A stretch of DNA of 17,800 nt from Clostridiaceae bacterium (GCA_012798865.1 JAAZMK010000156.1:1-17800), one strand, 5' to 3'. Counted from the first letter of the stretch, positions 1-7,158 are shown. Notes: generated by a model not told the origin, from the sequence alone. Program-made: numbers and translations.

Positions 1-100
1 AATCTCTCACGGGGATAAATCGTTCGGTCTCAATCGGTAAACAGAGTTGAATATAGCCCCCGTATTTGCTATAGTCTGAATGTAAATTTAGTGTCTTCAT
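1..100 (-). CDS. possible 5' end of a leftward gene, cut by the window edge
   Basis: On the minus strand an open frame begins at the ATG at 100-98 and stays open to the edge, starting MKTLNLHSDYSKYGGY. An in-frame stop lies four codons upstream of this ATG, so the start cannot be further out. The residue mix looks protein-like, but no Shine-Dalgarno site precedes it and no family is recognised. The competing reading is that this stretch is the 3' end of a rightward gene stopping at 38-40 or 48-50, which would better explain the rightward terminator that follows. Weak call. Confidence 0.25.
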   Translation of the reverse strand, partial: MKTLNLHSDYSKYGGYIQLCLPIETERFIPVRD

Positions 101-117
101 AACATAAGTTTACAGCA

Positions 118-145
118 TGAGAGGTGCCTCGGCACCTCTTTTTTT
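118..145 (+). terminator. intrinsic terminator, rightward
   Basis: A GC-rich inverted repeat (AGAGGTGCC at 120-128, GGCACCTCT at 131-139) folds as an 8-bp stem with a CTCG tetraloop. It is followed by seven T residues (139-145). On the other strand there is no T run, so it acts rightward, presumably ending a gene that lies left of the window. Confidence 0.85.
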
Positions 146-344
146 ACCTTAAAAAATGGGACCGCCCTTTTGAGACAGCCCCTTTTTGCGCTTCAACACC
201 TATCGAAAAAGAAAAGAGTAGTTCTACTCCTATTTCCCTATAAAAAGACAAGCGCGTTGTCAATTCTAGTATTTGAAGTTCTATCTTCCCATTGTGGAGT
301 TGTGTAGTGTTGCCCTTTTCAACACTCACAAATCGTTTATTGAT

Positions 345-383
345 CTGTAAAATCGATCGCTGTAAAATCGATCGGGGGGGGGG
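345..383. repeat. 15-bp tandem duplication followed by a G10 homopolymer
   Basis: CTGTAAAATCGATCG occurs twice back to back (345-359 and 360-374). The second copy runs directly into ten consecutive G residues (374-383). The tract lies 17 bases upstream of the proposed -35 of the next gene, so a change in its length would alter upstream promoter context rather than a reading frame. Long G runs are typical slipped-strand mutation sites. That this one varies is inference. Confidence 0.8.
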
Positions 384-399
384 TGAGTGAACTCTAATC

Positions 400-429
400 T
401 TGCAGAATAAAATTCTGATATGCTATATA
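400..429 (+). promoter_or_regulatory. candidate sigma-A promoter for the WG-repeat lipoprotein
   Basis: TTGCAG (400-405) is separated by 18 bases from TATATA (424-429), with TG at 421-422 giving an extended -10. An overlapping TATAAT (426-431) is the alternative -10. The predicted leader to the ATG at 580 is about 145 bases. Confidence 0.5.
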
Positions 430-579
430 ATAATTTTTAATCTACAAAGAAAAAATCTTTAACCATATGAATCTCAGCCGTTATCATCCATATCGGGATG
501 ACGATTTGCTTTAGATAACCATCGGCATACTTTCGTGCTGTTTGATGCACATAGATTATAGATTAGGGAGAAAGAGAAG

Positions 580-1932
580 ATGCGTTGTAAAAAAGGTCGT
601 TTTTGGCAGGGTAATCATAGGCTTATAACATCAAAAAGAAAGAGCATTTTCCATATGATTCTGCTACTCTTGGTGCTTTTGGCTACGTTGGTCAGTGCCT
701 GTCAGACGTCTAGTCCATCCAGTCAGCCAAGTAACAAAGAAGTGGAGTCTAAGATGACAGAACCTAAAGAAATTGAAACAGATCCCACGGAATCTGACAA
801 TGATGAACAACCTCCTGTAGAACCAATTATTGAAGAAGTGAATCTGTTTGTTCATGGTCTGCTTGCCGTGCAAAACGAATATGACAAAGTGGGTTACAAA
901 GTGGGTTACATCGACAAGACAGGAGCTTTTGTGATTGAACCGAAGTTTGATTATGCAGAGTCATTTTCAGAGAATGGTCTGGCTACTGCCAAAGTAAATG
1001 GCAAATGGGGTTACATCGACAAGACAGGTGCTTTTGTGATCGAACCGCAGTTTGATCGTGCAAAATCGTTTTCAGAGAACGGTCTGGCTGCTGTCGAAGT
1101 AAGTGGCAAATGGGGCTACATCGACGAGGGCGGTGCTCTTGTGATAGAGTCGCAGTTTGATCGCGCAAGGTCGTTTTCTGTGAACGGTTTGGCTGCTGTT
1201 TCTCTTGATGGCGACAAATGGGGCTACATTGACGAGACGGGTGCTTTTGTGATTGAGCCTCAGTTTGAGGATGTCTTTTCTTTTTCTGTTAATGGACCTG
1301 CGCCCGTTTGTGTTAACCGCAAATGGGGTTACATTGACGAGACAGGTGCTTTTGTGATCGAACCGCAGTTTGAGTGGGCAATGCCTTTTTCAGCCTGCGG
1401 TTCACCGGCAGCCCTTAGTGCTGCGGTAGCTCCAACAGATCGTCTATGGAACTACATCGATAGAACCGGCACATTTGTGCTCGAGGAGTATTATCTCGAT
1501 TGGGGAGGAGTGTTTTGCAATTTTTCAGCCAATGGTCTGGCACCTATCATCTCAACAGACGAAGAGAACGAGAAATCTTATTTGAAATATGGTTACCTCA
1601 ATGAGGACGGTGCTTTTGTGATCGAACCGCAGTTCCAGTATGCAAATCCTTTTTCTTTTTATACATCGAACAGTGTGGCAGGTGTCCGAGATGAGGCTAC
1701 TGAAAAATGGGGAGTTATTGACGAGAAAGGCAACTACATTGTTGATCCACAGTATTTTGTTGTAGCAACTATGTGCTCTACAGATGGTTATCTCGTGGTA
1801 AAGAAGGACGGCAATTTTGGTGTTATAGACCGAGAAGGCAATGAGGTGATTCCCTGTCAGTACAGAAATATCTGCTTTCCGAGCAAACTACATCCTTTTC
1901 ACTTTGTCGAGAATGATTGGAAAGACGATTAA
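580..1932 (+). CDS. WG-repeat lipoprotein, secreted
   Basis: The 450-residue protein begins with a basic N-region and a hydrophobic core ending in a lipobox (V38 S39 A40, lipidated C41), so it is predicted to be exported and anchored in the membrane by lipid. Residues about 42-85 are a Ser/Glu-rich linker. From about residue 90 to the end there are roughly nine WG repeats of the type KWGYIDxTGAFVIEPQF, spaced about 34 residues apart. The central ones are nearly identical and the last three are more diverged. The WG family is widespread but its function is poorly defined; it is usually taken as a binding scaffold. GGGAG at 566-570 with 9-base spacing supports the ATG at 580. An internal ATG at 655 would still leave a complete lipobox. 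No terminator is obvious after the stop. The ligand is unknown. Confidence 0.9.
   Translation: MRCKKGRFWQGNHRLITSKRKSIFHMILLLLVLLATLVSACQTSSPSSQPSNKEVESKMTEPKEIETDPTESDNDEQPPVEPIIEEVNLFVHGLLAVQNEYDKVGYKVGYIDKTGAFVIEPKFDYAESFSENGLATAKVNGKWGYIDKTGAFVIEPQFDRAKSFSENGLAAVEVSGKWGYIDEGGALVIESQFDRARSFSVNGLAAVSLDGDKWGYIDETGAFVIEPQFEDVFSFSVNGPAPVCVNRKWGYIDETGAFVIEPQFEWAMPFSACGSPAALSAAVAPTDRLWNYIDRTGTFVLEEYYLDWGGVFCNFSANGLAPIISTDEENEKSYLKYGYLNEDGAFVIEPQFQYANPFSFYTSNSVAGVRDEATEKWGVIDEKGNYIVDPQYFVVATMCSTDGYLVVKKDGNFGVIDREGNEVIPCQYRNICFPSKLHPFHFVENDWKDD
886..909 (+). repeat. 12-bp in-frame tandem duplication in the lipoprotein gene
   Basis: AAAGTGGGTTAC occurs twice in direct tandem (886-897, 898-909) and encodes KVGY twice. 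It sits at the entry to the first full WG repeat and keeps the frame. Confidence 0.85.
898..1880 (+). repeat. WG-repeat coding array with near-identical DNA units
   Basis: Units begin near 901, 1003, 1105, 1213, 1321, 1447, 1588, 1705 and 1813. The units near 1003 and 1321 share long stretches differing by few bases, such as the run encoding GAFVIEPQF. DNA similarity on this scale allows repeat gain or loss by recombination, always in frame because the units are multiples of three. Confidence 0.75.
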
Positions 1933-1965
1933 TACTTCTTTCTTTCACTGAAATACATTATGAAC

Positions 1966-1991
1966 GATGACTGTCATCAGTATTCTGACAG
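1966..1991. repeat. overlapping inverted repeats after the lipoprotein gene
   Basis: GATGAC and GTCATC face each other around one T (1966-1978). The overlapping CTGTCA (1971-1976) pairs alternatively with TGACAG (1986-1991). The two folds exclude each other. There is no T run, so this is not a standard terminator. A further small hairpin (CCGGC 2039-2043, GCCGG 2050-2054) lies downstream. Role unknown. Confidence 0.4.
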
Positions 1992-2118
1992 CACGTTTGC
2001 GGAAAAGATGTACAGAATAATTGAGTCGTATCGTTAACCCGGCGATGAGGCCGGATGCCAGCGTCGATGTTTCATACCTGTGAAGAGTCACTGAATCGTA
2101 ACGCAAGCTCCGCAATTC

Positions 2119-2937
2119 TTATTTCTTTCCGAAGGTTTGTTCAAATGCCGACCATTTGTCGTCTCCGAAATAAGAGATGATGTCTTTAAGGGACACAAGA
2201 GACAAGACGTCTTTTTGCTCGGGATCTTCAACGGTGTAAACGCCTTGAGAGGGGGTCAACAATGTTGGCATTGTGTCTTCATGTTGATGAAGAACAAACA
2301 GGTATGTCTGCCCTATGTCAAGCTCGGGCATTCCCGCTAACAACGGAATGTTCGCCTTAGCACAGTCACCCCGAAGTGCGCGTTGCTCATTGACCATCAC
2401 ATCTTTCAAGCCGCCGATCATGCGCATATGGATTGTGTCTGCGGGCTCACCCTTGTAGAAAGAAAGCGTCTCGATTTCATAAACCGTGTGCAAATAAATA
2501 TCCGATCCGTATGAATCAGCGGAATGCGGTCTGCCGGTCTTAATGTCATACATCTGGAAGGATATGCCGCTGATTTTGCCTAACACAACAATATTCCCCG
2601 CCTCGACCAGCTCATGCGCACTTTCATACGCCGACCAGTCAAGAGATATGATGGTGTAATTCATATCCGTCGCGTTCGTGGAAGCTGTAGCATCGGCGGA
2701 GGCTTGTGTGGCGGAAGCGCCGGTTCCATCACCGGTACTTTCCGGAGGCGTTGTCGCTTTCCGCAATTGAGCGTACTTGACGATGCTTATCATGCCGACT
2801 GCAAGGCATAGGCAAGCCGCGATCGGAACGAGTGTTTTCCACACGCGTTTTTTACCAACTTTGTCATCTCTGTCTGCCGTCTCAACGTATGTCGGATCAA
2901 TGCCGCCTATGGCATCCAAAAGTTCGTATCGTTTCAT
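2119..2937 (-). CDS. putative membrane-anchored anti-sigma factor
   Basis: This 272-residue protein is the partner of the sigma factor upstream: its ATG overlaps the sigma stop as ATGA (2934-2937), so the two are translationally coupled. Residues 1-33 form a charged cytoplasmic segment opening with MKRYELLDAIGGIDPTYV, a type often seen in clostridial proteins encoded after ECF-like sigma genes. One membrane helix follows (about 34-52), then a Thr/Ser/Ala-rich linker (about 60-92) and an extracytoplasmic domain of about 180 residues. No zinc-binding HxxxCxxC motif is seen, so it is not a classical ZAS anti-sigma. The expected role is to hold the sigma factor at the membrane until an outside signal arrives. 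That role is inferred from context, and the outer domain is not recognised. Confidence 0.65.
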   Translation of the reverse strand: MKRYELLDAIGGIDPTYVETADRDDKVGKKRVWKTLVPIAACLCLAVGMISIVKYAQLRKATTPPESTGDGTGASATQASADATASTNATDMNYTIISLDWSAYESAHELVEAGNIVVLGKISGISFQMYDIKTGRPHSADSYGSDIYLHTVYEIETLSFYKGEPADTIHMRMIGGLKDVMVNEQRALRGDCAKANIPLLAGMPELDIGQTYLFVLHQHEDTMPTLLTPSQGVYTVEDPEQKDVLSLVSLKDIISYFGDDKWSAFEQTFGKK

Positions 2938-3524
2938 GTCATGTAACCTTCTTTCTCTAAGTACTCCCGCAGTTCTTCTCGCATACGGAACAACATGACC
3001 TTGACCTTGCTCTGTGAATAGCCGTACCTCTTGCAGATCTCAGAAATCGTGTCAAAAAACCAGTATCGTCGCACAAAGACGTTGCGCTTATCCACCGAGC
3101 AACTCCCGAGGAATGCATTGATGGAATGGCTTAAATCATTCAGCTCAATCTCGCCCATAAGGTCATCTTTCCCTGGGATGCATTCATGCATTTCCTGTGT
3201 CAGTTCAGAGAACAGGGCATATCGCTTCTGACTCATGTTCTTTCTGCATTCATCGATCGCAAGATGCCGGATGATTCTCCCTAAGAAGGCAAACAGATAG
3301 GTTCGCGGCTCGTGTGGCGGTATGCGATTCCATGCCTCAAGGTAGGTATCGTTTTCGCATTCTTCAGCAGACTCGCGGTTATGGAGGATGTTGTGTGCAA
3401 TCCGCCGGAGCTTGGCACCGTACTTCTGCGCTGTCAACGATATGGCAGACTCGTTTCTGGATAAATAAAGATCTACGATTTGTGAATCGTCCAATCTGAC
3501 ATCCTCCCCCAGCGCCCTATCCAT
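2934..3524 (-). CDS. ECF-like sigma-70 family RNA polymerase sigma factor
   Basis: The 196-residue protein has the ECF two-domain layout. A region 2-like helix set spans about residues 28-95 (AQKYGAKLRRIAHNIL, then ECENDTYLEAWNRIPP, then LGRIIRHLAIDECRK). A variable linker covers about 96-140. The region 4 helix-turn-helix spans about 142-192 and includes RYWFFDTISEICKRYGYSQS and VKVMLFRMREELREYLEKEG. It should redirect RNA polymerase to a small regulon and is probably restrained by the coupled downstream membrane protein. The start at 3524 follows a purine-rich AGGGTGAAGG sequence that ends two bases before the ATG. Family assignment is firm; regulon and signal are unknown. Confidence 0.88.
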   Translation of the reverse strand: MDRALGEDVRLDDSQIVDLYLSRNESAISLTAQKYGAKLRRIAHNILHNRESAEECENDTYLEAWNRIPPHEPRTYLFAFLGRIIRHLAIDECRKNMSQKRYALFSELTQEMHECIPGKDDLMGEIELNDLSHSINAFLGSCSVDKRNVFVRRYWFFDTISEICKRYGYSQSKVKVMLFRMREELREYLEKEGYMT

Positions 3525-3539
3525 GCCTTCACCCTATAT

Positions 3540-3566
3540 AGCGGATTATTACCCTCGGCGGTTACA
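3540..3566 (-). promoter_or_regulatory. candidate autoregulatory ECF promoter of the sigma operon
   Basis: Read on the minus strand, TGTAAC (3566-3561) is followed after 17 bases by CGCT (3543-3540). This resembles the TGTAAC N17 CGAC pattern known for Bacillus ECF promoters. The predicted leader would be only about ten bases. A possible housekeeping -10, TATACT (3587-3582), lies further upstream with a poor -35. Weak pattern match. Confidence 0.3.
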
Positions 3567-3615
3567 TAAAAACTCAAAATTAGTATAACGGATACGGTGA
3601 AGAAGACATTTCAAA

Positions 3616-3655
3616 ATAAAAAAAGACGACTCAGGATTGTATCAGTTTTGTCGTC
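3616..3655 (-). terminator. candidate minus-strand intrinsic terminator or attenuator
   Basis: GACGAC (3625-3630) and GTCGTC (3650-3655) form a 6-bp stem with a loop of about 19 bases. On the minus strand it is followed by seven T residues (3624-3618). It would stop leftward transcription before the sigma operon. The stem is short and the loop long, so strength is doubtful. Confidence 0.4.
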
Positions 3656-3701
3656 CTTTGATGGAGGATGAAAAATATAAAAAATTTGAAGTAAAATAAT
3701 A

Positions 3702-3739
3702 AATTTGAATTCGTTATATGGTATATAATGCGCTTAAGA
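3702..3739 (+). promoter_or_regulatory. promoter of the first EAL receptor, identical to that of its paralogue
   Basis: These 38 bases are identical to 7189-7226. They contain TATAAT (3724-3729), and also TATATA (3722-3727) preceded by TG at the extended -10 position. A good -35 hexamer at 17 bases is missing; TTGAAT at 3705-3710 is too close. Identity across the copies, while the flanks have drifted, argues the block is functional. Confidence 0.6.
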
Positions 3740-3847
3740 CTTCAATGCATCCATAATTATTCGAGAAAAATGTCGAACCTTGCTTAAAAACGGACACGAG
3801 CAAGAAGAAACCTACGGTAATCGCCGATTTTTTTTGGAGAGGAGATT

Positions 3848-6800
3848 ATGAAATACAGCGTACTTGTATCGGTGTTGTACTATCTCTGCGGCTCTATTTA
3901 TATGGGTTTGGGTACGTATGCATTAGATACCAACGCAAAAAGCCGTGTCAACAGGCTGTTTATACTTATTACGAGTTCAACGGCGGTCTGGGCCTTCGCG
4001 TTTTCCGTTTCAAATTCAGCGCCTACGCCCGAAGAAAGTATCTTTTGGGGATGTCTCTCTGTTTTCGGCTGGGGAGTTTTTTACAGCATTATGCTCCACT
4101 TTGTGCTTATTCTTACAAAAGCCAAAATACCATTCAAAAAGCCGATGATGGTCGCCATCATATATTTTCCCGCCGTCATAAATATACTTCTGTTTGCGCC
4201 CTTCGGATTTCTTGCGGAGAAGCAATACCAAATGGTGAAAACCGATTTAGGTTGGAGAAACGTTCTTCCCATGAACATGGGCGACATTTGGTTTATGGCA
4301 TATTACTCTGTATATACAATCGTCATTCTTATATTGCTTATTCGCTGGTGGAGGAAAATTGAACCTCAGGATCCTCAGAAGCGGATAGCGCGAAATTTCT
4401 TAATATCCCTACTGTTTCCCCTCGTCTTAGGAGTCGCGACGGAAACGATTCCTGACATCCTTGGAAAAGACCCTTTCCCTGAATTCACCGTTGTATTTCT
4501 CATGGTGCCCGTGACGATGCTCTCATCGACCTTGAAAAAATCTGGCTTGCTTCTCGAGAGACCGGCGGAAGTATCCTTGCTTTGGGAAAGCGATCAAGCC
4601 GAAGATGCAGACCGAAGGCGTATGTTTCGAACGGTTGCGACCATCTTTATCATGGGCAGTGCGTTATCGTTTTTCATAGGTTATTTTGCCATGCATAAAA
4701 CGATAAGAGAGGAGATCTTCATAGCTTCTGCGCTCTTATTGCTTGGAATCTTATTAAAATTCGTACCGCGCATAACGAAAAATCATACCCATCAGAACAC
4801 CCTGTTTCTGGCAGCAGGCGTGCTTAGTTTATTCCTTATAGTATTTAGAAATGTCGATACGGGGGCGGTGACGATATGGTCGATCTATGTCCTGTTCTTT
4901 ACGGTTACTGTCATCATCGACAGTAAAATCCATCTCGCTATCTATACCGGATTGGTGATCTTAATTCAGATTTTGTTTTCCATCTTTTACCCGGCAGTGA
5001 CTGTCACCATCGATATGAATGAGTACATGACAAGAATTGCTATTGTTTTACTTACCTTCTTGGCCGTACGGCGGTTGGCAAATGAATATTCTATCAAGCT
5101 GGACGCGCATAAAAGGTTTATAAAAGAACAGCAAGTGCTTGAAGCCATATCGACCAATTTTATTACGATCAGCAACGAAAACGCTAAAGAAAAAATTGAT
5201 GAGATGTTTAAAATGTCCGCCGAGGTTCTCGAATTTGATTATGCCTATTTTATCGCATTCAGCGAGGATTATGTCGAGGCGAATGTTTTCAGCGCCTCAG
5301 CGAACAATAGTGAGATCGATTCACTGCCCTATTATCCGGGAATGAAAATTAAAATGGACGACCTGCCCATGGCTAAGATTCTGCTTGCCAAGGGTGCGCC
5401 CATGTTGTGTGAAGACATCACAAAGGACTTTTTAGGTGAATGTGAGAGGACGAGAGATTCCCTCATCTCAAGAGGGATACACTCCTTTTTTGCCTATCCT
5501 CTACAAAATGCTGACAGAATAATAGAAGGGATGCTCGTTTTTGAATACTGCGATCGGAGTGATAAGAACCTCATCAAAAATCGATTATACTTTTTGAATA
5601 TGCTTGTGAATATGTTGGGGGATGCAAGAACGAGGATTTTGTACGAAACAAGGCTCTATAATATCGCTTATTATGATGAAACCACAAAATTAGGGAACAG
5701 GAGTTTGTACAGAAAAACGGTTGAAGCGAGAATACACGACAGGAAAGAATCCGAGAAAATAGCCCTTTTAAATGTTGAACTAGCAAACATGAGGATGATT
5801 AAGGATACCTACGGACATGACGTAGTCGAGCAGGTTATGGCAAAATCGGCGACGATGCTCAGAAATCTTTTAAAAGCCTCCTGTACGATCGCACGGACAA
5901 ATGACGGGGAGTTTGCCATCATTATCCCCAACGTGGAAAACACCGAACAGATAGAATGCTGCGCTAACAGATTGATTGACGCTTTTTCTCATCCCGTATC
6001 AACCGACATGAAGATAGAAGCCTTATTTGTGGTCCCCCGCATCGGCATATCCGTGTATCCGGATGACGGAAGCGATGTGAAGACGCTTATGAAGAACGCC
6101 GATTTAGCGGGATATGAAGCGGTAAGAAACGATGAAGATATTGTTTTCTATGCCGAGCGACTGGAAAACGATATTGCGGAAAACACCTTGTTCACGAACA
6201 AGCTATTTAAAGCGTTGGAAAACGAAGAGTTTTCTTTGGAATTCCAGCCTCAGATCAGCTGTAATACGGGAAAGACCGTCGGGGTTGAAGCTCTGCTCAG
6301 ATGGACGACCGACGACAACAGGCGAGTGCCGCCGGATCGATTTATCCCCATACTCGAAAAGACTGGAATCATTTACGATGTGGGGCTCTGGGTCTTGGAG
6401 CAGACGCTTCAGGAACATAACAGGCTCGTTGAGAAAGGATTTCCGCCCCTTCGCTTTTCGGTCAACCTGTCGGTTGTACAATTCGAGGACGAAGATTTTA
6501 TTTCGGACGTTGCAAAAATTATCGAGAGAAGTCAGGTGGATCCGAAATACATCGAGATGGAGATTACGGAGAGTCTGTTCTCTAAAGACCCTGAAGATGT
6601 CCTTAGAAAAATATATGAACTGAAAGAGTTGGGAGTAAGTATTGCCATCGATGATTTCGGTAAAGGTTATTCATCAATAAGTCGGTTGAAACGGGTGCCT
6701 TTTGACAGATTGAAAATAGACAAAGAGCTCGTAGATTACATTGGTTTGGATGGACAACAGGCTCCATTAACTGAGAGTCTAATTTCATTAGCCCGGATTT

Positions 6801-6946
6801 TTGGAGCAAGCGTGACGGCAGAAGGTGTAGAAACAAAAGATCAGGCGGATATTCTGAAGAGCATTCATTGTGATGAAATACAAGGGTACTATTATTCGAG
6901 ACCTTTGTCGTCGGAAGTTCTGGAAGAATTCCTCAAAAAAGAATGA
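3848..6946 (+). CDS. 7TM-GAF-(degenerate GGDEF)-EAL receptor, copy A; predicted c-di-GMP phosphodiesterase
   Basis: The 1032-residue membrane protein has these parts in order: a 7TM histidine-kinase-type sensor region (about 1-235), a second block of about six membrane helices (about 262-408), a GAF-like domain (about 430-600), GGDEF (about 605-770) and EAL (about 780-1032). The GGDEF signature is NDGEF (685-689), the usual metal-binding DxD is NVE (642-644) and no RxxD I-site is seen, so cyclase activity is probably lost. EAL residues are intact: E814 in EALLRW, N873, E905, D935 and D936, K956, E992 and Q1012. It should hydrolyse c-di-GMP to pGpG under control of the sensor modules. A long purine-rich site (3836-3844) fixes the start. 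A full-length paralogue follows directly. The sensed ligand is unknown. Confidence 0.92.
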   Translation: MKYSVLVSVLYYLCGSIYMGLGTYALDTNAKSRVNRLFILITSSTAVWAFAFSVSNSAPTPEESIFWGCLSVFGWGVFYSIMLHFVLILTKAKIPFKKPMMVAIIYFPAVINILLFAPFGFLAEKQYQMVKTDLGWRNVLPMNMGDIWFMAYYSVYTIVILILLIRWWRKIEPQDPQKRIARNFLISLLFPLVLGVATETIPDILGKDPFPEFTVVFLMVPVTMLSSTLKKSGLLLERPAEVSLLWESDQAEDADRRRMFRTVATIFIMGSALSFFIGYFAMHKTIREEIFIASALLLLGILLKFVPRITKNHTHQNTLFLAAGVLSLFLIVFRNVDTGAVTIWSIYVLFFTVTVIIDSKIHLAIYTGLVILIQILFSIFYPAVTVTIDMNEYMTRIAIVLLTFLAVRRLANEYSIKLDAHKRFIKEQQVLEAISTNFITISNENAKEKIDEMFKMSAEVLEFDYAYFIAFSEDYVEANVFSASANNSEIDSLPYYPGMKIKMDDLPMAKILLAKGAPMLCEDITKDFLGECERTRDSLISRGIHSFFAYPLQNADRIIEGMLVFEYCDRSDKNLIKNRLYFLNMLVNMLGDARTRILYETRLYNIAYYDETTKLGNRSLYRKTVEARIHDRKESEKIALLNVELANMRMIKDTYGHDVVEQVMAKSATMLRNLLKASCTIARTNDGEFAIIIPNVENTEQIECCANRLIDAFSHPVSTDMKIEALFVVPRIGISVYPDDGSDVKTLMKNADLAGYEAVRNDEDIVFYAERLENDIAENTLFTNKLFKALENEEFSLEFQPQISCNTGKTVGVEALLRWTTDDNRRVPPDRFIPILEKTGIIYDVGLWVLEQTLQEHNRLVEKGFPPLRFSVNLSVVQFEDEDFISDVAKIIERSQVDPKYIEMEITESLFSKDPEDVLRKIYELKELGVSIAIDDFGKGYSSISRLKRVPFDRLKIDKELVDYIGLDGQQAPLTESLISLARIFGASVTAEGVETKDQADILKSIHCDEIQGYYYSRPLSSEVLEEFLKKE

Positions 6947-7114
6947 TATAGGCTCCTTGCTGATTACTCTTTATAATTGTTTCTGTGCGTATTATATGTT
7001 AACCATATCAGCTTTCCGCCAACCTAAGACGCAACTGTTGATACAATGTCCCGTCCCGTATTGAGAACTGCTTCCTTTTGCTTTTAGGAGTCTTCCCCCG
7101 GAATGAGGAGCAAA

Positions 7115-7158
7115 TACCCCTATTCAGAATTGCAGTACGCCTGCATTAATAGAGGGTA
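7115..7158. repeat. long imperfect hairpin upstream of the copy B promoter
   Basis: TACCC and CTATT (7115-7124) pair with AATAG and GGGTA (7148-7158, one bulged A). Inside, TGCAG (7131-7135) pairs with CTGCA (7141-7145) around a TACGC loop. It has about 17 pairs with small bulges and no T run, so it is not a terminator. It lies about 30 bases upstream of the conserved promoter block and may be an operator or a remnant of a small element. Confidence 0.55.

Larger units (their letters stand above)
146..579. other. gene-free AT-rich stretch upstream of the WG-repeat lipoprotein
   Basis: No convincing gene is present. The stretch holds a hairpin (AGTGTTG 306-312 with CAACACT 320-326), a 15-bp tandem duplication, a G10 tract and a candidate promoter, listed separately. 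A GTG-initiated minus-strand frame at 144-329 has no ribosome binding site and runs into the terminator stem region, so it is not called. Confidence 0.7.
3525..3847. other. divergent intergenic region between the sigma operon and the first EAL receptor
   Basis: No gene is seen in these 323 bases. The stretch holds a candidate ECF-type promoter near the sigma start, a minus-strand hairpin with a T run, and the promoter and leader of the rightward receptor gene, each listed separately. The leader was checked for a class I c-di-GMP riboswitch and does not have room for one. Confidence 0.7.

Noticed and set aside
144..329. 61-codon minus-strand frame starting with GTG
   Set aside because: It has no ribosome binding site, its end abuts the rightward terminator, and its composition follows AT-rich non-coding DNA.
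880..1880. Regular repeats considered as a CRISPR array
   Set aside because: The repeats are in-frame WG protein repeats with no constant repeat-spacer pattern and no cas genes.
1960..2037. 25-residue frame starting MNDDCHQYSDSTFAEK after the lipoprotein
   Set aside because: It has a protein-like tail but no ribosome binding site, and its first codons lie in the palindromes. It could be a remnant, but nothing supports it as a gene.
3740..3847. Class I c-di-GMP riboswitch (GEMM) in the leaders of the EAL receptors
   Set aside because: A CACGAGCAAG run and an ACCTACGGTAA run look vaguely similar, but the paired helices and tetraloop-receptor layout of GEMM are absent and the stretch is too short. 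The copy B leader does not keep the pattern.
6132..6623. 163-codon plus-strand frame inside receptor A, echoed at 9623-9955 in receptor B
   Set aside because: It appears in both copies only because the EAL coding sequence is conserved; it is an out-of-frame shadow.
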